A stretch of 64,000 nucleotides of DNA from NCBI RefSeq assembly GCF_000422325.1, contig NZ_AULO01000011.1, positions 186,001-250,000 on the forward strand, given 5' to 3'. Source of the DNA: Marinospirillum minutulum DSM 6287. Its GTDB lineage: Bacteria > Pseudomonadota > Gammaproteobacteria > Pseudomonadales > Halomonadaceae. Made by a program: the position numbers and the translations under genes. Below are positions 56,812 through 64,000 of the stretch, piece after piece (within the stretch, counting starts at the first letter, position 1; the number at the start of each line of letters is the position of its first letter). Below the pieces are notes generated by a model that saw only the letters and a program-made list of their open reading frames with translations, ran no database searches and was not told where the DNA came from.

Positions 56812-57926
56812 TTATCTTCCCCACTAGAGGTGGCGAGGCGTTTTTGTTCAGCGCCCAGTAGTTGAGCTAAAGCATGTCGAACAGCCTCACGCTCTTCACT
56901 GGGCATCCCTTCTAACGATGCCTCAAGTTCAGGTGATAACAAATTACTTTCAAGCGCTTCATTGATAGACTCCACAGCGGTTTCAGCAAAATGTTTACTG
57001 GCGTGTTGAATGCAAGCATCAATCACGGGTGCAAAAGCTACAGCTACCGCACTGGTGGGGCGTTTTAAAAGATCGGGTAGGCCTTCATCTGAGCCACTGG
57101 CTAAATGAGGATCTAAAGGAATTTGAGTTAAGGATTTGATACCAACAGCATTGAGTTTTTCTGTTAATCCGCCATTAGGAAAAAGGTGAAATTCACCACT
57201 ACAATGAGGACAAGTAATACCCGACATGTTTTCGACAACACCTAATATTGGCATTTGGCGGTCTTGGCAAAAGCGTAGAGCTTTTAGACTATCCATTAAG
57301 GCAATTTCTTGCGGACTCGTTACCAAAATGGCCGAAGTATTGGCTGTTTCTAGCATATCACTAAGGGTGATTAGCTCATTGCCTGTACCGGGAGGCATAT
57401 CGACAATTAAGTAATCCAACTCTTCCCAGTTAAAAGAACCGATTAAATGGTGCATAAAGTCATGCTTGTAAGAGTCACGCCAAACAATGGGAGTTTCGTC
57501 ACTTTCCATTAAAAAGGCTAAAGAGCCAACTTTTATTGGCTGCTTGATAGCAGGGTTTTGAAAGTTACAAGTGGCTAAGCCTTTTTGGGTGACTTTGATA
57601 TGTGAACCAACAAAGCCAAAAAAGCGGCTTTGATTAGGGCCATGAATATCTGCGTCGGCCACGCCCACACGGTAACCCTGTGCAGCAAGTCCAGCTGCCA
57701 AATTAGCCGAAATGGTACTTTTGCCTACTCCGCCCTTATTAGCCATCACTAGAATAATTTGATCAATAGATGCAAGCCGCGCTTCAATCAATAACTTTTC
57801 ATGGCGTGACTTGTCTAGGGTGCAATCAGGGTCTTTAGGGCAGAACTGACAAGCATGGCCTAGCCCACAAGCTGGCTGGTCAGATAGATTCTTGGTTTCA
57901 TCAATATTGATATGTTTTATCTGCAC
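56808..57926 (-). CDS. Nbp35/Mrp-type P-loop ATPase with N-terminal four-cysteine motif
   Basis: A 372-aa Fe-S carrier-like ATPase. Residues 20-35 have C-x5-C-x2-C-x5-C (Cys20, 26, 29, 35), reminiscent of the N-terminal cluster of eukaryotic Nbp35 and absent from common bacterial ApbC/Mrp. Then deviant Walker A KGGVGKST (64-71), DADIHGPNQSRFFG, DMPPGTGNE and the family's CPHC motif in MSGITCPHCSGEF. GTG start with GAGGCG upstream. The C-terminal 60 residues are an acidic extension. Placed between the gamma subunit and the propeller gene, it probably serves Fe-S or molybdenum cofactor maturation of this enzyme. Confidence 0.87.
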   Translation of the reverse strand: MQIKHINIDETKNLSDQPACGLGHACQFCPKDPDCTLDKSRHEKLLIEARLASIDQIILVMANKGGVGKSTISANLAAGLAAQGYRVGVADADIHGPNQSRFFGFVGSHIKVTQKGLATCNFQNPAIKQPIKVGSLAFLMESDETPIVWRDSYKHDFMHHLIGSFNWEELDYLIVDMPPGTGNELITLSDMLETANTSAILVTSPQEIALMDSLKALRFCQDRQMPILGVVENMSGITCPHCSGEFHLFPNGGLTEKLNAVGIKSLTQIPLDPHLASGSDEGLPDLLKRPTSAVAVAFAPVIDACIQHASKHFAETAVESINEALESNLLSPELEASLEGMPSEEREAVRHALAQLLGAEQKRLATSSGEDK

Positions 57927-57979
57927 TTGTCGCCTCGTATCATTACTAATGAAATTTAACCCATTTATTTAAGCGACAA

Positions 57980-58774
57980 TTATTTAGCCGCTAAGTCCAT
58001 CAAAACCCAACCCAAGGTCACCATTTTATTGCCGTCACGCTGTTCATCTTCACCTTGCCATAGCGCAAAAGCGATAGGAACTATACCTTTCTTTAAAGCA
58101 ATTTGGTGTTTTCCCTTGGTTTTTATTTCACGAGACATAACTAAGCGACGTTGATTATTTTGTGGATTTTTATCAACCTTGTAGGTTGCTTTGCCTGTCA
58201 CTGTTTGCTCAGGAAGATGGGTCGTACTACCAAAACCACCGGCAGCTAAGTTTTGCACGTCTGTATCGCTGGCAGTCCAAAACCAAATATTAACAGGCAT
58301 GTCTGGCCCAGTGCCCATCATATAGGAGGTGTTTTCACCTTTAAGTGCAAACTGAATAGCTGCACTATCACTGAAGGCATCAACTGTTTTTGCACTATTA
58401 TCGGTTGCATCTTTCCAGCGCATACGCACATAAAAGCGATCTGCTGTACGTGCTAGCTGAAAATAAACCTGACCATTTTGGGCTGGGTTAAACCTAAGTA
58501 AAGTAGAGCTATGAACTGGTGGTGCAGCATTTACGGCAATACGATAAGTGGGGATACGATCCCAAATAATATCATCTGGGTCATTAGGATCTCTTAAATA
58601 AATATTTTCAGGTAAACGAGAAACTTTTACTGTTTCACCTGTAAAAACTTCTTTAATGGTAGGGTCAGGTTCGCTTTGCGTTGCTGCATTCAAGATAAAA
58701 GAACTAGCGGTAAGCGTGAGCAAAATGCCTAAGGTGGTTATCTTTTTGATTAAAGTGCTTTTCGTTGCCGTCAT
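57980..58774 (-). CDS. Type II DMSO-reductase-family gamma subunit (haem b-binding, ethylbenzene dehydrogenase-like)
   Basis: Periplasmic haem b subunit of 264 aa that relays electrons from the Fe-S chain to an external acceptor. The start MTATKSTL (ATG 58774) has AAGGAG six bases upstream; an earlier in-frame start lies inside the delta gene. Sec signal peptide (about residues 1-31, ends near LNAATQ). The body contains FYVRMRWKDATDN and DAFSDSAAIQFALKG, hallmarks of EbdC/DdhC/SerC proteins. Methionine and lysine haem ligands are expected from relatives but I could not place them. Confidence 0.9.
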   Translation of the reverse strand: MTATKSTLIKKITTLGILLTLTASSFILNAATQSEPDPTIKEVFTGETVKVSRLPENIYLRDPNDPDDIIWDRIPTYRIAVNAAPPVHSSTLLRFNPAQNGQVYFQLARTADRFYVRMRWKDATDNSAKTVDAFSDSAAIQFALKGENTSYMMGTGPDMPVNIWFWTASDTDVQNLAAGGFGSTTHLPEQTVTGKATYKVDKNPQNNQRRLVMSREIKTKGKHQIALKKGIVPIAFALWQGEDEQRDGNKMVTLGWVLMDLAAK

Positions 58775-58784
58775 AGTCAACTCC

Positions 58785-59528
58785 TTAATTCCAAAGGTTC
58801 TGTGCCAAGCTTGCAGGACGTTCAACCTTATCCGCTAATTTAGCAGCACTAAGACCTACTAGGGTTTCTAACTCACTTAGCTGTTGGCGTAACCAAAGTG
58901 GAAGGTCTTCGATCAAGCGTACTAAAGTTGCATCTAGTTCTAAGTTGGTTTGTGATGTCAGCTTTTGATTAATGGTTTCAAACAAGGGCACTAGGTAGGC
59001 TTGTAAAAAATCACGCTGGGCAAGTCGATAAGCCTTAGGGTCTATGCCACGCTTAAGGGCTTGTGCTTCAAGGTGATGTAGCACTACCATACACTCCAAC
59101 ATAGTTACTAAATGGTCTGGTTCTTCGTTGCGACCTTCGTCAGTAGTTGCTGCCTTCAAGCCAAAGTTTTTATAAAAAGCCTGAAGATTCAGCATGTAAA
59201 TGGATCGAGACAAACCTTCTAGTAAACTCCCATAGTCACCAGCTAAAAGATTGATATTAGGTTTACCGCGTTTACCATGTGTAAAAGCAGCAATATAACC
59301 AGCTTCTAGGGTTGCAAAATCTTTGCTTACAGGACTTTTTGGCCACTCACGACCCGTAACGCTATACCAGGCCTTGTTAAAGGTTTCATAAAATCTTCCT
59401 TCAACTAAGGCATCCTGAAACTCAGGTAGGGGATGCCCCAGTGCAACCGCTGCTAGTTGGTAAATTGAAGCACAGGCTAACGCACGTTCAGGCGTATTGA
59501 CCCTGGCTAAAGGTTGTTGGCTTACCAT
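58785..59528 (-). CDS. Delta-subunit chaperone of the molybdoenzyme (TorD/NarJ/DmsD family)
   Basis: Cytoplasmic chaperone of 247 aa that binds the apo-alpha subunit and guides Mo-cofactor insertion before Tat export. All-helical pattern with LAGDYGSLLEGLSRSIYML and EPDHLVTMLECMVVLHHLEA; EPDHLxxxLECM is the TorD-family signature. It lies between beta and gamma as in ddh, ser and ebd operons. Not part of the mature enzyme. Confidence 0.88.
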   Translation of the reverse strand: MVSQQPLARVNTPERALACASIYQLAAVALGHPLPEFQDALVEGRFYETFNKAWYSVTGREWPKSPVSKDFATLEAGYIAAFTHGKRGKPNINLLAGDYGSLLEGLSRSIYMLNLQAFYKNFGLKAATTDEGRNEEPDHLVTMLECMVVLHHLEAQALKRGIDPKAYRLAQRDFLQAYLVPLFETINQKLTSQTNLELDATLVRLIEDLPLWLRQQLSELETLVGLSAAKLADKVERPASLAQNLWN

Positions 59529-59545
59529 AGTTTTAGCGCCTTAAT

Positions 59546-60526
59546 TTAGCTGAGCTTAAACATTTCGGAATGTACAAAACCGATCAAGGTATCCATTAAC
59601 TCGCTTTCTTTGCCCTCTGCTTTGGCTTGGCGCTCCTTTTCTACTGTAGCTAGCGCTTCTTTTACTTTAGGGCCAAATAAGCTTTCTAGGTATTCCAGCG
59701 GAATTCTTGATTCATCAAGCACTTCACCATTTTTGCCATACTTAGGTGGTGAGGTGGGTGGAATATAAAATACGTTAGGTTGAGTGCCCCATTCAGGGTG
59801 TAAGGGCAAGGCAACCTTGTATTTATTTACTAGGGTATGAATAGGACCTTCGACATCATCAAGGTAGCCAACCCAACGGATACGACCAACACATTGACGT
59901 GCACAAGCAGGCGGTAGGCCTTTTTCAACACGTGGGTAACAGAAAATACATTTTTCAGATTTGGAGATTTTTTCGTTAAAGTAAACTTTTTTATAGGGAC
60001 AAGCATTAACACAATAGCGGTAACCACGGCAGCGCTCTTGATCAACTAGTACGATACCGTCTTCTTGACGCTTGTAGATAGCGTTACGTGAACAAGCCGC
60101 CAAACAAGCAGGGTTAGCACAGTGGTTACAAAGCCTTGGTAGGTAAAAGTAGTAGCTGTTTGGGTAATCACCCTCCCCTTCGTCTTCGTCCCAGTTAGCG
60201 CCCCAAGTGGGTTTAACATTGGGACGCATCCAAGGATCAGTACCGGTCATTAGGGCATCGGTATAGTTGTACTCCCATGGAATACCGTAATCTTCCTTGC
60301 TTGGCTGCTTGCCTAGCTTAAGACCACCACCGGCATCAAATCCACCCCCCATGTTTTGGTAATCACGTGGGTAACCTAAGCCTGGTTGAGTTTCAACATT
60401 ATTCCAATACATAAACTCGCGGCCATTTCGGTTAGTCCACATAAGTTTACAAGCCGTTGTACAGGTTTGGCAGCCTATGCATTTGTTTAAATCTAGAACC
60501 ATGCTTAGTTGACGTTTAACAGTCAT
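59546..60526 (-). CDS. Type II DMSO-reductase-family beta subunit (four Fe-S clusters)
   Basis: Iron-sulfur subunit of 326 aa. Four cysteine groups: CIGCQTCTTAC near 16-26; CNHCANPACLAACSR; CRGYRYCVNACPYKK; and CIFCYPRVEKGLPPACARQC. The Tyr in CRGYRYC in place of a Cys predicts one [3Fe-4S] cluster, as in NarH and relatives. No signal peptide, so it is exported with the Tat-dependent alpha subunit. GGGGAG six bases before the start; 12 bp from alpha. Confidence 0.94.
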   Translation of the reverse strand: MTVKRQLSMVLDLNKCIGCQTCTTACKLMWTNRNGREFMYWNNVETQPGLGYPRDYQNMGGGFDAGGGLKLGKQPSKEDYGIPWEYNYTDALMTGTDPWMRPNVKPTWGANWDEDEGEGDYPNSYYFYLPRLCNHCANPACLAACSRNAIYKRQEDGIVLVDQERCRGYRYCVNACPYKKVYFNEKISKSEKCIFCYPRVEKGLPPACARQCVGRIRWVGYLDDVEGPIHTLVNKYKVALPLHPEWGTQPNVFYIPPTSPPKYGKNGEVLDESRIPLEYLESLFGPKVKEALATVEKERQAKAEGKESELMDTLIGFVHSEMFKLS

Positions 60527-60538
60527 AATTTTCTCCCC

Positions 60539-63310
60539 TTACACGGCTCTTGGTTCGTTAATGTCTTTATCTTTGGCTAGTTCGATGTCGTAGCAGCTTT
60601 CATGGATATGCTGGTTAGCATTCCATTTTGCATAGATAAATTTAAGATGACCCCAGCCACCAACTAGTTCGAGTGGTTGTAGAAAAATAGCATTCGAAAT
60701 ATTCATGTTTTTACGTTGAATGTACTGATGCGGCTCCCAGCCGTGCTCCATCATGATGGAGTTTACTGGAATGCTAGGATAAAACTTGGCCTGGGCAAAA
60801 AACTCACCATTGCCATTAAACAAGCGTACTGTGTCACCGTCTTTAATCCCACGCTGCTCTGCTAACTGGGGATTGATATAAATATTAGGTTCACCACGCT
60901 GCAACCGCAGCATAAACTTATTAGAACGCCAGTTAGAGTGAATGCCCCAACGTGCATGAGGTGAATAGAAGTTTAACGGGTAGTCTGAAGCTTCGGGTCC
61001 TGCATGTTGACGTGCAGTGGGTACTGTAGACTTTAACTTAACAAACCTTGGGTGGTCACAATAGAAGGTGATACGACCCGTTAAGGTTTCATAGGGTTTT
61101 TTATCGTCAGTTTGTGCGGTAAAGGGGTTATAGGGTTGATCAGGCTTAAGTGGTTGATTTAAACCAGCCTGCTCATTCATAACTATAAAGCCACGTTCAG
61201 AGGCTTCTTCTACGCTGACACCGCCAAATTCAGGTGAGTTTTCAATAATGTATTTAAATACATCATAATCAGTGTTCAGGGCTCCTTGACGAGTAAAGTC
61301 ATCGTGAATAGTGTGCAGGTCACGAGTAACCTCACCATCTTGAATAGGCCCAATACCACGGGCTAGCGCACGCTCCTGAATTTTTTTAGTCAAAAGCGCC
61401 ATAATGTCCCAGTCAGGTTTGGAGTCCCCTACAGGCTCTACTGAGCGGGTAAAAACATTAGCAAAACGATGGTAGCCTTGGGTTCGTATATCCCAGGCCT
61501 CATAGTGACTAGCGGCGGGTAGCACATAGTCAGCCCATTCGGCAGTAGAGTCCATACGCACATTAATATTCACATACAGCTCTTCAGCTTGGCGCAAATG
61601 CTCTTCACGGTATTTATCTGACATTTTGTTACGACGGAAAGTATTGTCAGCAATGGAAATCATGCCTTTAATTTCGCCATAATAGGGCATCCAGCCCTCT
61701 TCTATTGACTCGTTCATCATCTCTTCCATTTCATCGAGATCGAAGCCAACGCGCTTTTTAAGCTTAGCGTTATTAAAATGTTTGCGTGCACCTTCCATCA
61801 TGCCGCCACGTAAAAATTCACCTAGGCCACCAGCTTCATAACGGGCTGATTTTTTACCTTCAAAGTTTGCTAGTTCACTCCAGCGCGGGTGATTCCAAAC
61901 TACCCAAGAAGTATCTAAGCCACCAGTACGTCCACCATGACCAGTTAAAGCTAAAGCTAGTGCATAACCCCAACCAGTATAAAGGCAGTTGGAATAACTA
62001 GAAGTAATGTAGCCTAGCATGATGATGGCTTTTTTAGCTGCCGCTAGGTGACGCACTTCTTGGCGCACGACATCTGGATGAATATTAGTATCTTTAAAAG
62101 TTTTTTCTGGTGTGTATTTGGCAGCTTCTAGCTTAACTTTTTCGAAAACTGTGGTGACTTTAATGCCTTCTACTCTAAAGGTTCCCTCAATAGCAGGGTC
62201 AACCTTGCCTAGCCTTAAAGTTTTATCCTCAGCACCCATAGAACCTTTAGCTTGCACTGCCTGCTTGGTGTTTAAATCCCAATGGTAAAAAACCTCATCA
62301 GAGCCACCTTTAACTAGATCAGCTTCACGCAACAGCTTGCCGTTATCAACCCTCACCAACATGGGTAAGTCGGTCTGTTCTTTCATAAAGTCAGGTTTGA
62401 ATAACTTTTCTTCAATAATGACGTTAACAAATGCCATGGCTAAGAAGGGATCAGAACCTTGGTTAATAGGCATCCAGAGGTCGGTATGAATAGAACTAGG
62501 GTTGTAATCAGGCGCTGTACTGGTAATGCGTGCGCCGTTGTATTTAGCTTCCCAAATGTAATGAGCATCGGGTATACGTGTGGCATTAGGGTTAATCATA
62601 CCCAGCATGATGTAATCGGCATCAAACCAAGCATCAGAAGTGAAGCTTTCTAAAGGGTTGCCATAAGCAAGGTGCGCACCAGTATTTAAGTCACCTACTA
62701 CAGTAAAGCCATCTAGTTGAATACCGCCAACTAGGGAGGCAAAACGGTTAGGTGCCGACTGGCGCACCATAGTTTGGTTGCCTGAGCCTTGGTGGGTTTT
62801 AAGCTTACCTGGACCGTATTTAACAAAGATATCAATGATTTTATCGGCAATTTCTTCAGTCGCCTGATCCCATGAAATCCGTTGCCACTTACCTGCACCT
62901 CTTTCACCTGTACGCTTAAGTGGGTAGCGGATACGGTCAGCTTCGTACATGGCGGTAGAGTGAATAGCACCTTTTTGGCAACCGCGAGGATTAGCATCGG
63001 GCACTTTGACATTAATTTGTGGGTATTGTGCTATTTGCTCTTCACGCAGCACTATCCCATCTTTGGTGAAGATATTCCAAGCACAGTTACCCATGCAGTT
63101 AATACAGTGAGCAGCTTTTCCTACTTTATCCCAAGACCACTCGTTGCGATAAAGGTCTTCCCAACCGCGATAGGGGTAGTCTGCTTTTAAGGTGTCTCCG
63201 ATGGGTTCTAAGCGATTAAGTGCCCAAGTGTTACTGCTACTTAAAACACCAGCTCCGGCACTTACCACACCTAAACCTTTTAAAAAATTTCGGCGATTCA
63301 CTTGCTGCAT
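60539..63310 (-). CDS. Type II DMSO-reductase-family molybdopterin alpha subunit, Tat-exported
   Basis: Catalytic subunit of 923 aa carrying bis-MGD molybdenum. The start MQQVNRRNFL (ATG 63310, AAGGAG upstream) gives a Tat signal NRRNFLKGLGVVSAGAG. The FS0 cluster motif is His-x3-Cys-x3-Cys (HCINCMGNC) plus Cys in NPRGCQKG, characteristic of type II. VVGDLNTGAHLAYG provides the likely Mo-ligand Asp. The C-terminal molybdopterin domain starts near PLNFYSPHARWGIHSNW. Relatives are dimethyl sulfide, selenate, chlorate and ethylbenzene enzymes; which, if any, substrate is used is not decidable here. First gene of the ABDC-like operon. Confidence 0.93.
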   Translation of the reverse strand: MQQVNRRNFLKGLGVVSAGAGVLSSSNTWALNRLEPIGDTLKADYPYRGWEDLYRNEWSWDKVGKAAHCINCMGNCAWNIFTKDGIVLREEQIAQYPQINVKVPDANPRGCQKGAIHSTAMYEADRIRYPLKRTGERGAGKWQRISWDQATEEIADKIIDIFVKYGPGKLKTHQGSGNQTMVRQSAPNRFASLVGGIQLDGFTVVGDLNTGAHLAYGNPLESFTSDAWFDADYIMLGMINPNATRIPDAHYIWEAKYNGARITSTAPDYNPSSIHTDLWMPINQGSDPFLAMAFVNVIIEEKLFKPDFMKEQTDLPMLVRVDNGKLLREADLVKGGSDEVFYHWDLNTKQAVQAKGSMGAEDKTLRLGKVDPAIEGTFRVEGIKVTTVFEKVKLEAAKYTPEKTFKDTNIHPDVVRQEVRHLAAAKKAIIMLGYITSSYSNCLYTGWGYALALALTGHGGRTGGLDTSWVVWNHPRWSELANFEGKKSARYEAGGLGEFLRGGMMEGARKHFNNAKLKKRVGFDLDEMEEMMNESIEEGWMPYYGEIKGMISIADNTFRRNKMSDKYREEHLRQAEELYVNINVRMDSTAEWADYVLPAASHYEAWDIRTQGYHRFANVFTRSVEPVGDSKPDWDIMALLTKKIQERALARGIGPIQDGEVTRDLHTIHDDFTRQGALNTDYDVFKYIIENSPEFGGVSVEEASERGFIVMNEQAGLNQPLKPDQPYNPFTAQTDDKKPYETLTGRITFYCDHPRFVKLKSTVPTARQHAGPEASDYPLNFYSPHARWGIHSNWRSNKFMLRLQRGEPNIYINPQLAEQRGIKDGDTVRLFNGNGEFFAQAKFYPSIPVNSIMMEHGWEPHQYIQRKNMNISNAIFLQPLELVGGWGHLKFIYAKWNANQHIHESCYDIELAKDKDINEPRAV

Positions 63311-63421
63311 AGGTCTACTCCTTCTAGCCTTAGTGACAAGCCTGCTCACTAGTGCTTGGTCTATACTTAATGCTGATGACTTCTACTTATAAGCACCTTA
63401 CTAGTATTGTTTAGTTAAAAA

Positions 63422-63437
63422 TATGACTCACGTCAAT
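63422..63437. promoter_or_regulatory. FNR-like dyad upstream of the alpha subunit
   Basis: On the minus strand TTGACGTGAGTCAT: a TTGAC-N4-GTCAT dyad resembling the FNR/Anr site TTGAT-N4-ATCAA with three mismatches. It lies 112 bp before the alpha start. Weak support. Confidence 0.3.
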
Positions 63438-63519
63438 TTTTTAAAAGCAGTAAATTCAAAGATATAGCAATGGCGATGTTCAGCCAAATTCAATTAAAGG
63501 TCTAGCTTTGGGGCTTGCT

Positions 63520-63840
63520 TTATTTTTTTAACGATTTTTCAGGTACCATATCTACACCACCTTCATGCAAGGGGTGGCATTTACCTAAGCGTTTAATAGC
63601 TAGCCAAAAACCTTTAAAAGGGCCGTGAGTTTGTACGGCCTCTATCGCATAGCTAGAACAGGTGGGATAAAAACGGCAGCTAGGGGGTTTAAGTGGGCTA
63701 ATAAATAATTGATAGAAGCGAAATAATCCTATCAAGAGCTTTTTAAGCAACCAAGCCAGTAATTTTAATGGTGTTAACAGCCAATCTATTAGCGTCTTAG
63801 GCTTAGGTTTTGGCTGAGTTATTAGCTGTTTTTCTGGCAT
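63520..63840 (-). CDS. yidD: Membrane protein insertion efficiency factor YidD
   Basis: Small protein aiding YidC-dependent insertion of membrane proteins. 106 aa with the core [36 protein letters not shown] and [14 protein letters not shown]. The N-terminal 40 residues are Lys/Leu-rich and longer than the usual 70-85 aa form. It starts 14 bp after the hisI stop; typical rpmH-rnpA context is absent here. Confidence 0.93.
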   Translation of the reverse strand: MPEKQLITQPKPKPKTLIDWLLTPLKLLAWLLKKLLIGLFRFYQLFISPLKPPSCRFYPTCSSYAIEAVQTHGPFKGFWLAIKRLGKCHPLHEGGVDMVPEKSLKK

Positions 63841-63854
63841 AGCTGGCTTTAAAG

Positions 63855-64000
63855 CTATTTATACAGGCTAGCAGGGTCAACTTCTGGCGCAGTAAGCACT
63901 TCTAATTGCTCACCTTTTAGGCCTAAGTAGAAACAGCTTTTACGACCTGTGTGGCAGGCTGGGCCTTGCTGATCGACTTCTAGCAACAAAGCATCACCGT
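63855..64000 (-). CDS. hisI: Phosphoribosyl-AMP cyclohydrolase, C-terminal part (cut by window edge)
   Basis: The last 48 codons of a minus-strand gene, ending at TAG 63857-63855. The reading frame gives [20 protein letters not shown] followed by SCFYL, the metal-binding end of HisI (third step of histidine synthesis, opening the PR-AMP ring). The 5' part is outside the window. Confidence 0.92.
   Translation of the reverse strand, partial: GDALLLEVDQQGPACHTGRKSCFYLGLKGEQLEVLTAPEVDPASLYK

Overview
The window is a gene-dense, AT-leaning bacterial chromosome segment. Its content suggests a marine or halotolerant, motile, respiring gammaproteobacterium of the Oceanospirillales/Alteromonadales kind: ectABC ectoine synthesis, a PomAB-type sodium motor stator, TAXI-type TRAP transport, a two-partner secretion pair, rlmJ, nfuA and a LexA-boxed umuC. 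The assignment rests on gene content only; no rRNA or species marker is present. Most of the segment is core metabolism, with a few accessory islands.

Layout. 1-1.9 kb: a two-component system (kinase cut by the left edge). 2.0-8.2 kb: a TpsB/TpsA two-partner secretion operon. 8.3-15.2 kb: a membrane diguanylate cyclase, cobU, tRNA-Ser(UGA) with a clear promoter and terminator, an RNase J-like protein, an SOS-controlled umuC without umuD, a 59-aa orphan, rlmJ and grxA. 15.3-15.55 kb holds no protein gene but carries a candidate small RNA under a GacA-box-like palindrome. 15.5-22.6 kb: hyi, alr, a GDPD phosphodiesterase, an IMPase-family protein, an HD-GYP protein with a degenerate HD dyad, a cytochrome c' and gor. 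22.8-29.9 kb: ectABC facing the biotin genes bioFHCD, divergent from bioA across a candidate BirA operator (no bioB here). 29.9-40.5 kb: an HDOD-GGDEF protein, an HDAC-like deacetylase divergent from a Pat-type acyltransferase, pdxH, cytochrome b561, a second cytochrome c', pomAB and a MATE exporter. 40.5-45.0 kb: metH interrupted by an in-frame TAA exactly between the B12 and reactivation domains, then nfuA. 45.1-50.5 kb: TAXI TRAP transporter, universal stress protein and a class III CoA-transferase.

50.5-54.9 kb: a KfrA-like coiled-coil DNA-binding protein divergent from a complete tyrosine recombinase. The intergenic region contains a perfect 28-bp palindrome with the 11-6-11 geometry and inner ATAA/TTAT tetranucleotides of dif sites. 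A small membrane protein, a SufE-family protein and an AlkC-like protein follow.

54.9-63.3 kb: the most distinctive unit, read leftward. It encodes alpha, beta, delta and gamma subunits of a periplasmic type II DMSO-reductase-family molybdoenzyme (the order of DMS dehydrogenase, selenate reductase and ethylbenzene dehydrogenase operons). Two extra genes follow: an Nbp35-like P-loop ATPase with an N-terminal four-cysteine motif, and a 626-aa beta-propeller-like repeat protein. My inference is an uncharacterised molybdoenzyme with a dedicated cytoplasmic cofactor/assembly module; its substrate cannot be read from the sequence. yidD and the 3' end of hisI close the window.

Cofactor themes recur: Fe-S maturation (nfuA, SufE-like, Nbp35-like), B12 (cobU, metH), biotin and PLP. 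Several convergent pairs end with overlapping stops or with a terminator inside a coding region.
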